The translations under genes were made by a program, and so were the position numbers. Below are positions 48,363 through 60,292 of a stretch of DNA of 64,000 bases, one piece after another. How positions within the stretch are numbered: position 1 is the first letter of the stretch; the number at the start of each line of letters is the position of its first letter. This stretch comes from Azadirachta indica (taxonomy: Eukaryota > Streptophyta > Magnoliopsida > Sapindales > Meliaceae): positions 3,201,191 through 3,265,190 of the forward strand of contig CM040443.1 in the NCBI GenBank assembly GCA_022749755.1. The letters are read 5' to 3'. The notes under the pieces were generated by a model. The model was not told the origin of the DNA. It was given only the letters and a program-made list of their open reading frames with translations, and did no database searches.

Positions 48363-51300
48363 GTCTAACCATATAAGTCAGGGCTCTTTCTGTCAGGAAG
48401 AAGGCAAAGAAGGAAGCAAGGAGGAAGATCATAGAATTTTGACCGTATTTGTTCAAACATCTTCTCTACTAGAACAGGAGCTGGTGCCCTTCGGAGCTGA
48501 AGATTTTCTTCAAAGACATCCAGTGGGGGACTTATGGACTACAAAATACAAAATAAATTACTCCCGGTGATAAGATTTTTCATAATGTGGCACTCAAGAT
48601 ATTAACAAAACTTACAATTTCTTTCATTTCGCCGAATCTGATCAAGTCTCTGCATAGACTACGTATGTTGCAACTAGAAGAAAAATTTACCACGCCCAGT
48701 CATCAATTTTAGCAGGTTGTAAAAATTCCTAAAACCAAATTTTTGATATCAAACGGACCTCCCCAGAAAGGTAATTTTAATGTGGCCGATTTTCCTCTTT
48801 TGCAATCGGTTTCTCTACAGCACCCGCTGGTCTGGCTAATTGTCCACCCTTTTTAGGTGTGATTTCTATTTTATGTATGGCCGTACTTTGGTTTGTGATT
48901 TTAAATAAGCTACTGTAAAAATCTAGATTTTTCAGCTACCAATAATATCCATCTAAACATGGCAGAAATTATAACACCACCTTATTTTGGAAAATCCACC
49001 GCCCATTTCTAGGAATAGCATCCTCCTCATTTCCTGCCTTAAACTGTTCTTCAAGAAACACAAAAATTTCAGTAATGCACAACCAAAATAAGGCTAACAA
49101 TGATTTTCAAATAGTGGCAATTAACAGTCTAGCCAAACCAAGAAAACATATAACTGAGATACAATACCCTTGGGGCAGATAGAATGCGCCCTTCAACTTG
49201 AGTAAAATGAGTTTTGATTGAAATGCCACAAGAATGCAACATTGGTTCAGAGTCATATTTGTTGCTTTTCAGTACCCGCCCACAAAGCCCCATTTGATCC
49301 TAAAAATGGAAAAACTTGGGGAAAAAATTAAAACGTGTTTGAAGAAACAAAGGGGTATAACCTACATCAGCTATGGCCTTCATCCTTTCTTGTGGCTTCT
49401 GTAGTGATTTTTCCACTAGTGAAGATCTTTCAAAATGATTCAATGCTTTTGTATAGCGTTGTAAGGGAAGCTGGGAACAGAGCTACAGTAGAGAAGGGGA
49501 GGGACATGGAGGAAAAAGGATGCAGGCTTATTGCTATATTAATTAACCAACAGGAAAGCTGAAGATCAAAAGCTGCAAAACCAAATTTTCAATCAAGTCA
49601 CCTTAAATGGAATGTAAATAGGATTTTTTGGCTTGCCAACATCGATACATGGGAAATCTTCCCAATAGTGTAGAGCAATGAAGTGATGGTTAACAAAATA
49701 ATCAAAAGTAGTTATATCAACATTATTGACATCACCGTTTCCATCTTTAACTCTTGATTTCCATGAGAACATACAAAACAAGAAGTAAAAGGGAGCCCCA
49801 GAGTACTCAGGTCAGGTGGTTGATACAACACTTCCTAGTGCCTGCCCGGATTCGAGCTGGGGCATTTAAGGGGTAAAATTATATACTTTGGGCTTTGCCC
49901 ACCCACCTTACATTTTTAAAGAAAAGAAAAAAAAGACGCAAAAAAGAAATCTGGAAGCAAAGCATATGAAATAAATTTGATATTAACCATATCAACTGAG
50001 CAGTTAAGAACTAAAATATAATGGAGCAGTGACGACTTACATCTGCTGTTTCCATGTATTATCACTCAATCCAATGATTTTACACTCTTGATTAGTGTGA
50101 CTGATTCTTACCCTCATATTTTTTTAGTATATACGTTTAGCCTGCTAATAAAATATACAGCATGCTGTTTAAAATGGCTTCCCAACACAAATAAAGCTAA
50201 AGCTTCAGCAAATAAAAGTACCTTTGCCCAGTCCATTTGACGACAATCTCGCACTTGTTGGTTGGCGATAAGAAAATAAACTAATGGCCCAGACTGTATT
50301 ATTGTTGTAGTTGACCTATCTGCCATTCAACATAAGAACTACCAAAAAGAAAAAGAAAAGCCCTCAGTTCAGTTCTTGAAAAATACCGAGGAAAGAACAA
50401 TGTGTTAAAACCTTGAGAAGTGCTAAGAGAAACTACACAATTTTCACACATTTTCTCCTCTTCACCCATGATGGTTCTAGTAATAATATGAACTAAAAAA
50501 TTTTCAACAATATATTTGAAAACAAGAAGAAAATTATAACTTACCAATGTTCAGAGATAGTCCACCTTTTATGGCTTGAAAACTTGAGTGAAAACCCCAG
50601 CAACCAAGAACACCACCCCAAGGTCAGTCAAATTCCCAGGTTCATTTTGAAAGAACGATTGATGTACAAGAAGGCAGCCCCTGTAAAAAAAGCGCACAAG
50701 AATAATGAGATAATAAGATAATGACAAATAATCAAGCTCAAACGGAAGAGATAATTGACACTCACTTATTTGCAACATGCTGCCTTAAAATGATGTCCAG
50801 GGCTTGAAGGGCCTCTCTAGAGTTGTGTGATTCTTGACCACGTAAAGCAGCTGCAATAGCCTGCATAGGAATTTTGGCAGCAAAGGTGATCTCTACTTCT
50901 ATTGGGATACCCACCTTCTCTTTTTATCAACCCCATTAGTACTCCCATTTCTATCAGTGCAGTCATTACCAGTAGTTCTGGACAAAATATCACACCAATA
51001 TATGAAACATTATGACACAATTTATGTAAAGCTTGAAATAAAGTAAATTCATGTAAGTTACCTATTTGAAGAGAGATCATCAAGCAAAACAAGGAACTCT
51101 ATTTTGTTGCGTGGGAGGGCACCGTGTATAAGCTCTTTCCCCATCATACACTACGTTTTTCCCACAGAGATCCGTGCTGTAAGTCTCACAAACTTTATCA
51201 ATTATCATTCTTCCAATGCCCTTCGTTTCAATCGGGCGACCATCCTCATAGCACAAGATGACCTTCCAGTAAAGAAGAAAGTTTCAGACATCTGAATCCA

Positions 51301-51517
51301 AAGAAAGTTATCGAAACAAAGACAAACAAAAATTACTGAAAAAAGTGGCCACTTGTGCCTGTGATGCTGACTTTGAAATGACCAGAGAAAAGATGTCTTG
51401 TTTCTCCTTTTGACCCAGTGCCGCATCTAGTCACGAGGACATGTTTGGGTCTCGATATCTTTTTAGCCACCTTGGAATCAGGTTCCGACTTAAGCTGTAC
51501 AGAATCTATGTTTGGAG
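48363..51517 (-). pseudogene. Argonaute pseudogene, AGO4 clade, lacking PIWI
   Basis: Minus strand, exon by exon. 51517-51337 reads PPNIDSVQLKSEPDSKVAKK..CGTGSKGE..FSGHFKVSITGTSGHFFQ. Near 51250-51070 comes YEDGRPIETKGIGRMIIDKV and, after a frameshift, GALPRNKIEFLVLLDDLSSN. Next are 50925-50760 (IEVEITFAAKIPMQAIAAAL), 50690-50545 (GCLLVHQSFFQNEPGNLTDLG, KGGLSLNI), 50330-50222 (TTIIQSGPLVYFLIANQQVR), 50110-50041, and PAZ at 49775-49604 (FDYFVNHHF, PCIDVGKPKNPIY). Then 49480-49375, 49290-49190 (SCGISIKTHFTQVEGRIL), 49035-48960, 48730-48620, and the MID start 48560-48363 (PLDVFEENLQLRRAP, FLLCLLPDRKSPDLYG). Multiple frameshifts and stops are present. The PIWI slicer domain is absent and a copia element cuts the N-terminus. 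In life this clade binds 24-nt siRNAs in RNA-directed DNA methylation. Confidence 0.9.
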
Positions 51518-51519
51518 GT

Positions 51520-51733
51520 TGTTACAGCCTGTAAATTGCAGAATAAAAACCTTTGTATAATTAGGAAGTTTTGATTGGAGGAGGAGACTTAAGAGTTTAA
51601 TCAGTTGTTTTTCTTTGTATAGGATTTTCTTCTTAGAACAAGATCGAGTGTGTGTGTGTGTGTGTGTATATATATATGTTGATAATGTGAATGAATATAA
51701 CATATAGATTTTTCTCTCATCTGTTTGGTTACA
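51520..51733 (+). repeat. 5' LTR of the copia element
   Basis: 214 bases, TG..CA ends, directly followed by the primer site. The first 58 bases match 56184-56241 except for a few substitutions (TGTAAATTGCAGAAT here, TGTATATTACAGAAT there). It contains a (TG)n run at about 51650-51667. Confidence 0.85.
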
Positions 51734-54700
51734 TGGTACCAGAGCTCTTTGGTCTGTTTTTGTCTTTTTTTTTTTTTTTTTTTTTTTCACTAAGTTAACA
51801 ATAAGTGTGGGAGTTTTTTGGGAGTTTTTAGGTCATCATTTTAGAGCAACTTCTGTTCTCGCCAACCATCTAAGAAGAAGCGCCACTCGCTGATCAGTGA
51901 TTCTTCAAAGTTCGGCAGTTAACAGCCCAGCGCATAAGTCACACACGTCGCCTGAAGTTTTCTACCACAGCCTCACGCTCCGGCACGTGGAAGCGCGTCT
52001 ACGGTTGAAAAATTCTCCAACCTTTAATAAATGGTTTGGCTAGTTATGTACATCACTTTTGTGTTCCTGGCTGGGTCAGCAATTATATGAGTATGGGATC
52101 TTTTTTGAAACAGGTTCGAGTACTCTAATTTTTCAAACTTTAATTCTCTGTGTTTTCTATGTACTTGGCATTATGGCTGAAAAAATGTCTGTAGTGATGT
52201 TTGATGTTGTTCCAATGATATCAAAAATCACGCAACATAAGCTTAATGGCTCTAATTATTATTATTAGAGTAAAATAGACTTGGTTAAGGGAAGATGCTT
52301 AATTGTTCTTGCAGATAAAGAACTTCATTGATAATGAGGTAGTTGGCTTAATTAATCACTGTGAATTTGTAAAGAAATTAGCAGAATATTTAAATTTTAT
52401 ATGCTCCAAGAGAGGAAATATTAACCGCATGTATGAGGTGTGTCAAGCATTCTATCGTGCAAAGAAGCAAGATAAGTCTCTCCCAAGCTATTTCATGGAT
52501 TTCAAAAAGACTTATGAGGAGCTTAATATGTTGTTACTTTTAGCTAGATGTGAAAGTTCAACAAGCTATCTTCAGTTTTTTGGCTAGTCTTCCATCTAAA
52601 TTTGATAATGCTAAATCTCAAATTCTCTCTAGTTCCGAGATCTCATTTTTACAAGAGGCATTCAATAGGGTACTTCGCACAGAGAATTCTCAGTCTGTTC
52701 CCTCAACTGTTCAATCTAATAGTGCTTTTGTTGGTCAGAGTAACAAATATAAAATTGGTTAATCACAATACAAAAATAGTATACGAGTGGGATCAAGTAA
52801 CTCTTATGGTAATTCTGATACTTAGAGATAAGACTCAAGAGGGATTGTATGTCACTATTGTAATAAGTCAGGACATTTGAAACATGACTGTAGAAAATTG
52901 ATGAATAATGGCCAAAGAACTCAGCCTGCTCATGTTGCATCTACTCATGGTACATTTGAGAAGTTTGTTCTAATCTCTACAAACGAATTTACCAAATTCC
53001 AGCAGCACCGAGAATCATTGAAGTCTTCATCTACTCCTGTTATTACTATTGTCGAAATAGGTAAACCAAATACATGTCCTATTTCCTAATCTTCCAAAGG
53101 GGTCATAGATTCTGGTGCCACAAATCATATGACAAGTAATTCTAGTCTATTTTTTACTTTTCAATCATATACATCTTCTTCTACTGTCACTTTAGTAGAT
53201 GGGTTAACATTTCTATTCTTAGGTCTAGCACCATTAACCCCATTCCATCACTTCTTTGACATCTATTTTGAGTTTACCTCAGTTTTCTTTTAATCTAATT
53301 TATATAAGGAAGCTCACTCGTGCTCTTAATTGTTATGTCTCATTCTTTCTTGATTAGTGCTTGTTTCAAGATTTTATGATGGAGCAGATTATTGGTGAAA
53401 GACGTGAATCTGGAGGCCTCTACACTCTTAATAAACAAGTGTCAAAATCTATAGCGTGTTTTAGAGTAATAACCCCGTTTGAAACACACTATCGATTAGA
53501 ACATCTTTCTCTTTCTTTGTTGAAGAAAATGTGTTCTCAAATTTATAATTTATCTTCTAAAAGACTATAAGTCTTCTCAATTTGCCAAACATCATCGTCT
53601 TAGTTCGAATCCTAGAGTCAATAAACAAGCTAGTGCTCCTTTTGAGTTGTTCATTCAGATGTTTAAGGTCTTTGTCCAATTGTGTGTCTAAAATTGGATT
53701 TAAATATTTTGTTACTTTTGTTGATGATTATTCTCGTATAACTTGGTTATATTTAATAAGAAGTCGTTATGAATTGTTTTCTCATTTTTGTACTTTTTGT
53801 ACTGAAATTAAAACTCAATTTAATATTGTTATTCAAATACTAAAGAGCGATAATGCTAAATAGTACCTACCAGAGTATTTTCAATCTTACATGATTAAGC
53901 ATGGAATTCTTCATCAAACTTCTTGTATAAATACATCATCTCAAAATAGGGTGGCAGAAAGAAAGAATAGGCATCTACTTGAAATGACAAGAGCCTTAAT
54001 ATTTCAAATGTATGTTCCAATACATTTTGGGGCTGATGTAGTTTCAACAACTTGTTTTCTAATTAACTACATACCTTCCTCTGTCCTTAATGATGAGACT
54101 CTTTATCACACTCTTTTTCTAATTAAGTCATTATTTCTCATTGAAGTTAGGATATTTGGTTTTACTTATTTTATTCGGGATGTTCGCCATCAAATCACAA
54201 AAATAAATCCCAAATCTTTGAAGTGTATTTTTCTTAACTACTCTCGTGTTCAAAAGGGCTATAGACGTTATTACTCTAACCTTAATAGGTACCTTGTGTT
54301 AGCTAATGTTACCTTTCTAAAAAATACACCTTTCTATTCGTTTTCCATGTACGAGTCAGGGGGAGGATGCTGATTTATTGATATATACTGTCTCGTCTCT
54401 TGTTTTTGCCCCTCCTATGTTTACTCTTACTTAGCCACTCATCACTCAGGTATATTCTAGATAACAAAATCCTCCCAATACATGTCCTGAACCAGATCCT
54501 TCACCATCAAATCTAATACCAAGTGATGATCTTTCTATTGCCCTTCATAAAGGTAAATGCTAGTGTACTTATCCTGTTTCTTCTTTTGTGTCTTATAACC
54601 ATTTGTCATCCTCTGGTTGTTCTTTTATTGCATCTCTTGATTATATCTCTGTTCCTAAAACTGTCCATGAAGCCTCATCCCATCCTAGATGGCATAATGC

Positions 54701-56241
54701 TATAATAGAGAGATGAATGCTCTAAATGATAATGGTAATTGGGACTTAATAAATTTATCTGCAGCGAAGAAGGCTATTGGATATAAATGGGTTTTTGTAA
54801 TCAAATTAAATTATAATAGGTCAATTGCTAGATTAAAAGCCCATCTTATAGTTAAAGGATATGCTCAAACTTATAGAGTTGATTATTCTAACACCTTTTT
54901 CTCTTGTTACTAAGTTAACATCTGTCAGGTTATTCATTTCTATGGCAGCCACTCATAATTGGCCTTTGCATCAGTTAAAAATCAAGAATGCTTTTTTTCA
55001 CGGAGATCTTTAGGTGGAAGTTTATGTGGAGCAACCTCTTAGTTTCATTGCTCAGGGGAGTATAGGAAAGTTTGTCATCTTTGCTAGTCTCTATATAGTT
55101 TGAAACAAAGCCCACATGCTTGGTTTGGGAAATTTAGTCAAATAATTGAGCAACTTGGAATAAAGAAAAGCAAATTTGATCATTTTATCTTCTATAAACA
55201 ATCTAAGGGTGGCATTATTCTACTAGTTGTATATGTGGATGATATTCTAATTACTCGGAGTAATGCTTCAAGTATTTCATCCCTTAAATCCTTTCTTCAC
55301 AGCCAGTTTCATACAAAGGATTTAAGGATGTTAAAGTACTTCTTTGGTGTCGAGGTAGTAGGAAGTAAAACAGAGATTCTCTTAACTCAAAGAAAGTATG
55401 TGCTTGACTTGTTATCTGAGACAAGAAACTGGGGGCTAAACTATGTAGCACTTCAATGGTGCCTAATTTGCAACTCATTAAAAAAAGGTGAATTGTTTGA
55501 AGATCTTGAGAGATACAGAAGATTGGTTGGGAAGTGAAATTATCTTACAACAACTTGGGCAGACATTGCATATTCAGTTAGTGTTGTAAGTCAATATATA
55601 TCTTCTCCATCAGTTGACCATTGGGCAGCTATAGAACAAATTCTGTACTATTTGAAAGGGGCACCTAGATGTGGAATCTTGTATAAAGATCATGGTCATC
55701 TAAGATTTTTCATATGCTAATTGGGTAGGATGCAAGGAAGATCAAAGATCTATTTCAAGATATTGTGTTTTTGTTGGAGGAAATTTAGTCCCATGGAAGA
55801 ATAAGAAGTAGAATGTAGTCTCACGTTCAAGTGCAGAATTGGAATACAGAGCGATGGCATAGTCTGTGTATGAAATATTGTGGATACATCAGCTTTTGAC
55901 TGAATTAGGCTTTAAGACTTCAATTCCAGCCAAGTTGTGGTGTAATAATCAAGCTACTCTTCACATTACTTCCAAACCTATATTCCATGAATAAACTAAG
56001 CACATTGAAGTTGATTGCCATTTGGTTCGCGAGAAAATACAACAAGGCTTGGTTTCCACAAGATATGTGAAGATTAGAGAACAATCAGAAGATATTTTCA
56101 CAAAAGTTCTAAACAAATCTCGAGTTAACTATCTTTTAACAAGCTAGGCATGATTAACATCTAGTTTCTAACTTGAAAGGGAGTGTTACAGCCTGTATAT
56201 TACAGAATAGGATGCCTTGTATAATTAGGAAGTTTTGATTG
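51520..56241 (+). mobile_element. Ty1/copia LTR retrotransposon, decayed, inserted in the Argonaute relic
   Basis: The 5' LTR is 51520-51733 (TGTTACAGCC..TTACA), with primer site TGGTACCAGAGC at 51734. A purine tract AAAGGGAG precedes the 3' LTR start at 56184, which is cut off after about 58 bases. Gag starts at 52173 and has a stop at its first conserved Trp; the zinc knuckle CHYCNKSGHLKHDC lies near 52850. Protease IDSGATNHM is near 53110. Integrase shows D (FVDDYSR, about 53716), D (KSDNAK) and E (QNRVAERKNR, about 53944). Reverse transcriptase runs from KAIGYKWVFVIKLNY to YVDDILI (55232 on), and an RNase H remnant is near 55830. Numerous stops and frameshifts make it inactive. A long T run (51768-51787) and a TG run inside the LTR are present. 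Confidence 0.9.
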
Positions 56242-56430
56242 TAAACAACAAGATCAGTATTTCAGCATTATTGATTGCATGCATAATGTATTTCATGGAA
56301 AAGCATCTAATAAGATAGAAAACACAATGCCGTAGAAACCAAGCACCGTACTTAACAGGCAAAAATAGGACAGCATCTAGATCTACCTGTCAGTAAAATC
56401 CAGTCAAAATCTAAAGAATGTTTCTTTTCG

Positions 56431-56432
<2 letters not shown>

Positions 56433-56471
<39 letters not shown>
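56433..56471. repeat. (TG)n microsatellite
   Basis: About 19 perfect TG units. The 5' LTR of the adjacent copia also carries a TG run, so this could descend from a rearranged 3' LTR; unproven. Confidence 0.93.
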
Positions 56472-56475
<4 letters not shown>

Positions 56476-57210
56476 CATTCCACAATTATTGTAACTACTA
56501 GATGGTCCCTGATACATGCGTACTATAAAACTTCCATGAATACTTAAAGCACTGCCGCTATAAAATTTGTGATTCATACAAAAAGCACTTGTCTGATTCA
56601 GTAACTCTTTCTTTTCTGATAAACTACACAAGTATTGCACAAATGTCAGTTTCAAAAGAATAAGCTACAAAAACATTCTCACATTTCAGGGTGCTACGAA
56701 ATTCATACTTACATTTGAACTCTAAGCAATTCTAAGAAATATTATAAGAAAATTTTGCAAGAACTGTGGCACCATGACTAAAACTCCCTTCTTAATTACT
56801 ATGTGACAAAACTATGGTTGTGTTCCACAGTCCAAGAGTAGATCATCTATGCGGAGAATCCCTTCAACATTGGCACGATTGTTGAGACTACACTGCCTCA
56901 TAATACTCTATACGTTTAATCTTTTCCTAGATAGTATGCTGTGTCTGGAGAGGACAAGACAATAACAAAATCAAATTGAACTGCTGAATGAGAGGAAGGA
57001 TGACATTGTGGAAGGAGTTATCTCAGAGCACTTTATAGAGCTTATTCAAATGTTGTTTCGGATACTGAAACATTGTTATGTTCAGGTAGTAAGAACATCG
57101 AGCATTAACGAAGTACCATAACACTTGAAATGGTATTTATTTTAGAAATTGTACAATTTAGGACTAGCCCAAATGATTCGTCACTACCACTACCCACAAC
57201 AAAAGCAACT
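56472..57210. other. No gene seen
   Basis: Balanced-composition DNA without convincing coding frames. It may be former intron or 5' flank of the Argonaute relic, but the N-terminal proline-rich coding part expected there was not found. Confidence 0.45.
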
Positions 57211-57830
57211 CTAATCAATGTGATGCTTAGCCAATTTGTTCGATTCTTCAGCTGCATTTAATTTGGGAAACAAGAAAAGAAACAAAAAACAAATTACAAA
57301 GGAAAAAAAAAACCTCAATTTTCTGAATTCTGCCGGGTTTGACGAACAGGAATAGCCTCTCGAGTAATTTCGCAAGAAACGCAAGGTTATGCCTCTCGAG
57401 TACTGCGTTCCTGCCTCACCATAAGGCCACGGCTGCGAAATGAACAGAACGAAAACAGAGAGATCGACAAAATCCACAAAAATAAAGAAGACTTCTTTCT
57501 CAGGTTTTGATTCTGGACACTCAAACTTCAAATTCAAAAGGCTGTGGTAGCTAGAGAGAGGCAAAGCAACAGCAAGCTAAACCGCCATTAATGGTAAACC
57601 ATAGGCTCTTCTTTACAAACAAAAACAGAAAACGAAAAGAGAGACACAAGTATTCATGAGTTATAGTACGTGCACCAAAAAGGGAAAGCAATGGACGTAT
57701 GGGATGAACTAAACAGAATGAGAGAGACTGAGACTCTGAAGAGAGGAGACTGTTGGTTTCAGTGTAAACTTTTACAAGGAGACACGAAAGAACAGCTGTC
57801 GCCAGGTATAATAGAGTCACAAAGGACGTG
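57211..57830 (-). other. Possible promoter and noncoding first exon of the Argonaute gene
   Basis: Less AT-rich than its surroundings, with C/T-rich leader-like sequence on the minus strand and two open frames (57211-57564 and 57551-57820) that match no family I know. AGO4-clade genes usually have an intron in the 5' leader, so this could be the old transcription start, divergent from the F-box relic at 58050. This is inference from position and composition only. Confidence 0.25.
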
Positions 57831-58049
57831 AGTCATAGACACGGATCAAACAGCTGCCTTCTTTTGTTCGCTCTGTATGGCTTTACTAATTCAAAATCTC
57901 GCTTGTCTGATTCCACCACCACCGAAGAAACTATTGTCGAATTAGGAGACAAATCTATTAGTACCTGTATAAGACAGAAAAGAAAACTGAACACGTTGTA
58001 CTCAGTTTACTTCCTTCTTCTCTTCAGATTTTCCCCCAAACTAAGTACA

Positions 58050-59097
58050 ATGGCAGATTGGTCAGAACTTCCTGGTGATCTTTTGGTGGAAATCGCAGGG
58101 AGAATAAAACTAAACGAAGATTTTCTTGCTTTTGGCAGTGTTTATAATTCATGGCGAGCGGCTGCAGTGAAGGAGAATTTCAGATACGCGTCTTCTCAAA
58201 TTCCATAGCTTAGGGTCTCACGAAAGAAATCCAACAGCACATATTCTTTCTTCAGTATTTTGAAAGGGAAGTCTCGTCAAGTTATTTTGCCAGAAGCTAA
58301 TGGGAAAAGGTTTTTGTCGTCAATGGATTGGCTCCTAACAATTTCACAGGACTTGAGTACGAGTCCTTCATATCCATTTAATTCAACTTCCCCACTTGAA
58401 AACATATAAAGACTGGCAAGACCTCTACAGTGATAACGACTTTGTTACTTTCATTAGCAAATGTGCTTTATCAGCAAATCCTTCGTCTACATCAAATTAT
58501 ATATTAATGGTAATTTATCGAGGCTTGGCAAAATTGGCATACTATAAACCGGGTGGTAAAGCTTGGACCACAGGCCAATGTTATTTGGTGATAAAGCTGG
58601 TTCTATGACGTTATTTGGTACAAAGGCCAGTGAATTTAGAGGTGATGTTGATGATCAACTGACCACAGTAAGGGTAGTAGCAAGTATGCCGGATGAATAT
58701 AAAAACTTCTATAGTCAATCTTATCTGATAGAATCAGCTGGAGCATTATTAGTGGTTAGAAAAAAGATTAAACATGAAATAGGAAAAAGGAAAAACACTC
58801 ATCAAAGGTGCAGATTTCAAGTTTTGGAAATGAAATCAAGTATAAATACATGGAGAGATTTCAAAATTTTGGACAATAGATCACTGTTTTTTAAGTTATA
58901 ATTCTTTATCCGTTGACGTATTATCTAATATATCTAATTGTACATACTTTAATGATGATTATGACGACCTTCATTTGAGTCAATCTGAATAAGAAAAGGA
59001 TATAGAGATTGATAACATAGAAGACGAAACTGTTGAGCTATATTTCTGGGGCATTTTATGCAATTGTATTAATACACCTTGGTCTCGAGTAGTATAA
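58050..59097 (+). pseudogene. F-box/DUF295 (SKIP23-like) pseudogene
   Basis: Starts ATG at 58050: MADWSELPGDLLVEIAGRIK, a typical F-box of plant SKIP23-like proteins (SCF ubiquitin ligase adaptors). A TAG at 58206-58208 replaces the Trp codon that survives in the relic at 27890-28420. Later blocks lie in changing frames: STYSFFSILKGKSRQVILPE, KTYKDWQDLYSDNDFVTFIS, CALSANPSSTSNYILMVIYR, ESAGALLVVRKK, FQVLEMKSSINTWRDFKILD and NSLSVDVLSNISNCTYFNDD. The C-terminal NIEDETVELYF block ends in TAA at 59095-59097. The whole DUF295 layout is kept but broken by several frameshifts and stops (also at 58990-58992). Confidence 0.85.
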
Positions 59098-60292
59098 CTG
59101 ATTCACTAGAATGCAAAACGTTCAACCCAACAACTCTCTACATATGATTCTCTAAAACAGACCAAGGTGTTCTAATTAAAGAGGCAATTACGAAGCATGA
59201 GTAGCTAGGCGTTTGGAATTACTTGGATCACCAATTCTTCATGTTTTGATTTTAATACTCGAACTTCAATGTAGAATATGTTTACCAATACAAAAAGTCC
59301 AAACACGAAACTCAATCTTTTGTAAGGTTCTTCCATTTTTAACATCAATTTAAGTTTTGTTTTTCAGAAAGAAAATAATTTTTTTTAATTTTCAAAAACT
59401 CATTTTCAATGTTAAATAAACAACATTAAAATAAATGAAATGGGTTTTTGATATTTCAAAAAATACTTTCAGTCAGTAAAAAGGTAAAATCAAACGCAAC
59501 CTTCTTGTTAATATTTTGTGTCTTTGTCCACACAAACGTACTGTCTAAAAATTCTACCAAATGCCGTTAGAAAACAATATCAGGCTTGCAATTTTCTAAG
59601 CATAGAATTTTATCCTCAGACATCTAAATTGGAGGCAAAAGTTGCCTGCCTAGGCTCCGCCCAGTTCAATACGGTCCGAACCCTAGCACGGCACAGGTTA
59701 ACAATTGTTATGAATTGAAAATAAGTAAATGCTTTAACTTAAAATATATCTTTACTTTCAAATGAGCTTTTCAATTTTGTTTTGTACGATAATGTTCATG
59801 TTAGCACTCATACATTTTAAGTGGTTTTAGCAATCAAATTTTGGTTTCAGATTGTGTCATAATTCATTGAAAAAAATATATATACCTCTACAAAACGTTT
59901 TTTTTTTCTATGCATTAAACGGCTGTTTACAAGAATTACTAAGCATTTAGAGAACCATAAATTTACTGATATTTTATTTAATTTTCTCAAGAACTAAACA
60001 AGTTGTATGAATATCCCTGTTTTTATCGTATTCAACTTTAAAATTATAACTATTTTGAGATAAAATACAAGTAATTTATGCGAATAGAGCATTTATAAAT
60101 ACAAATAATTTTAGTCTTCTATAGCAAATAATCTAATGGTCATTAAATAATTGTACGTAGTTATTGGAACAGAATAAATTTGATATTATTTTACAAACAT
60201 CATCTTTTGAACATGGACGTAGACTTTTCATGACATGGAAACTGCAGATTTTATGTACAAACCATTTCTGTAACATCTTCTTGTAATAAAAG
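59098..60292. other. Intergenic DNA and 3' end of the NPF8 gene
   Basis: No gene. The part next to 60293 is probably the 3' untranslated region of the minus-strand transporter gene. The frame at 59518-59718 is not supported by any family. Confidence 0.6.

Noticed and set aside
49335..49562. Plus-strand 75-codon frame in the Argonaute region
   Set aside because: The real signal is on the minus strand (LPLQRYTKAL, SSLVEKSLQKPQERM); the plus frame is a shadow.
57211..57820. Two overlapping minus-strand open frames of 117 and 89 codons
   Set aside because: Leader-like composition and no family match; more likely an untranslated exon and promoter.
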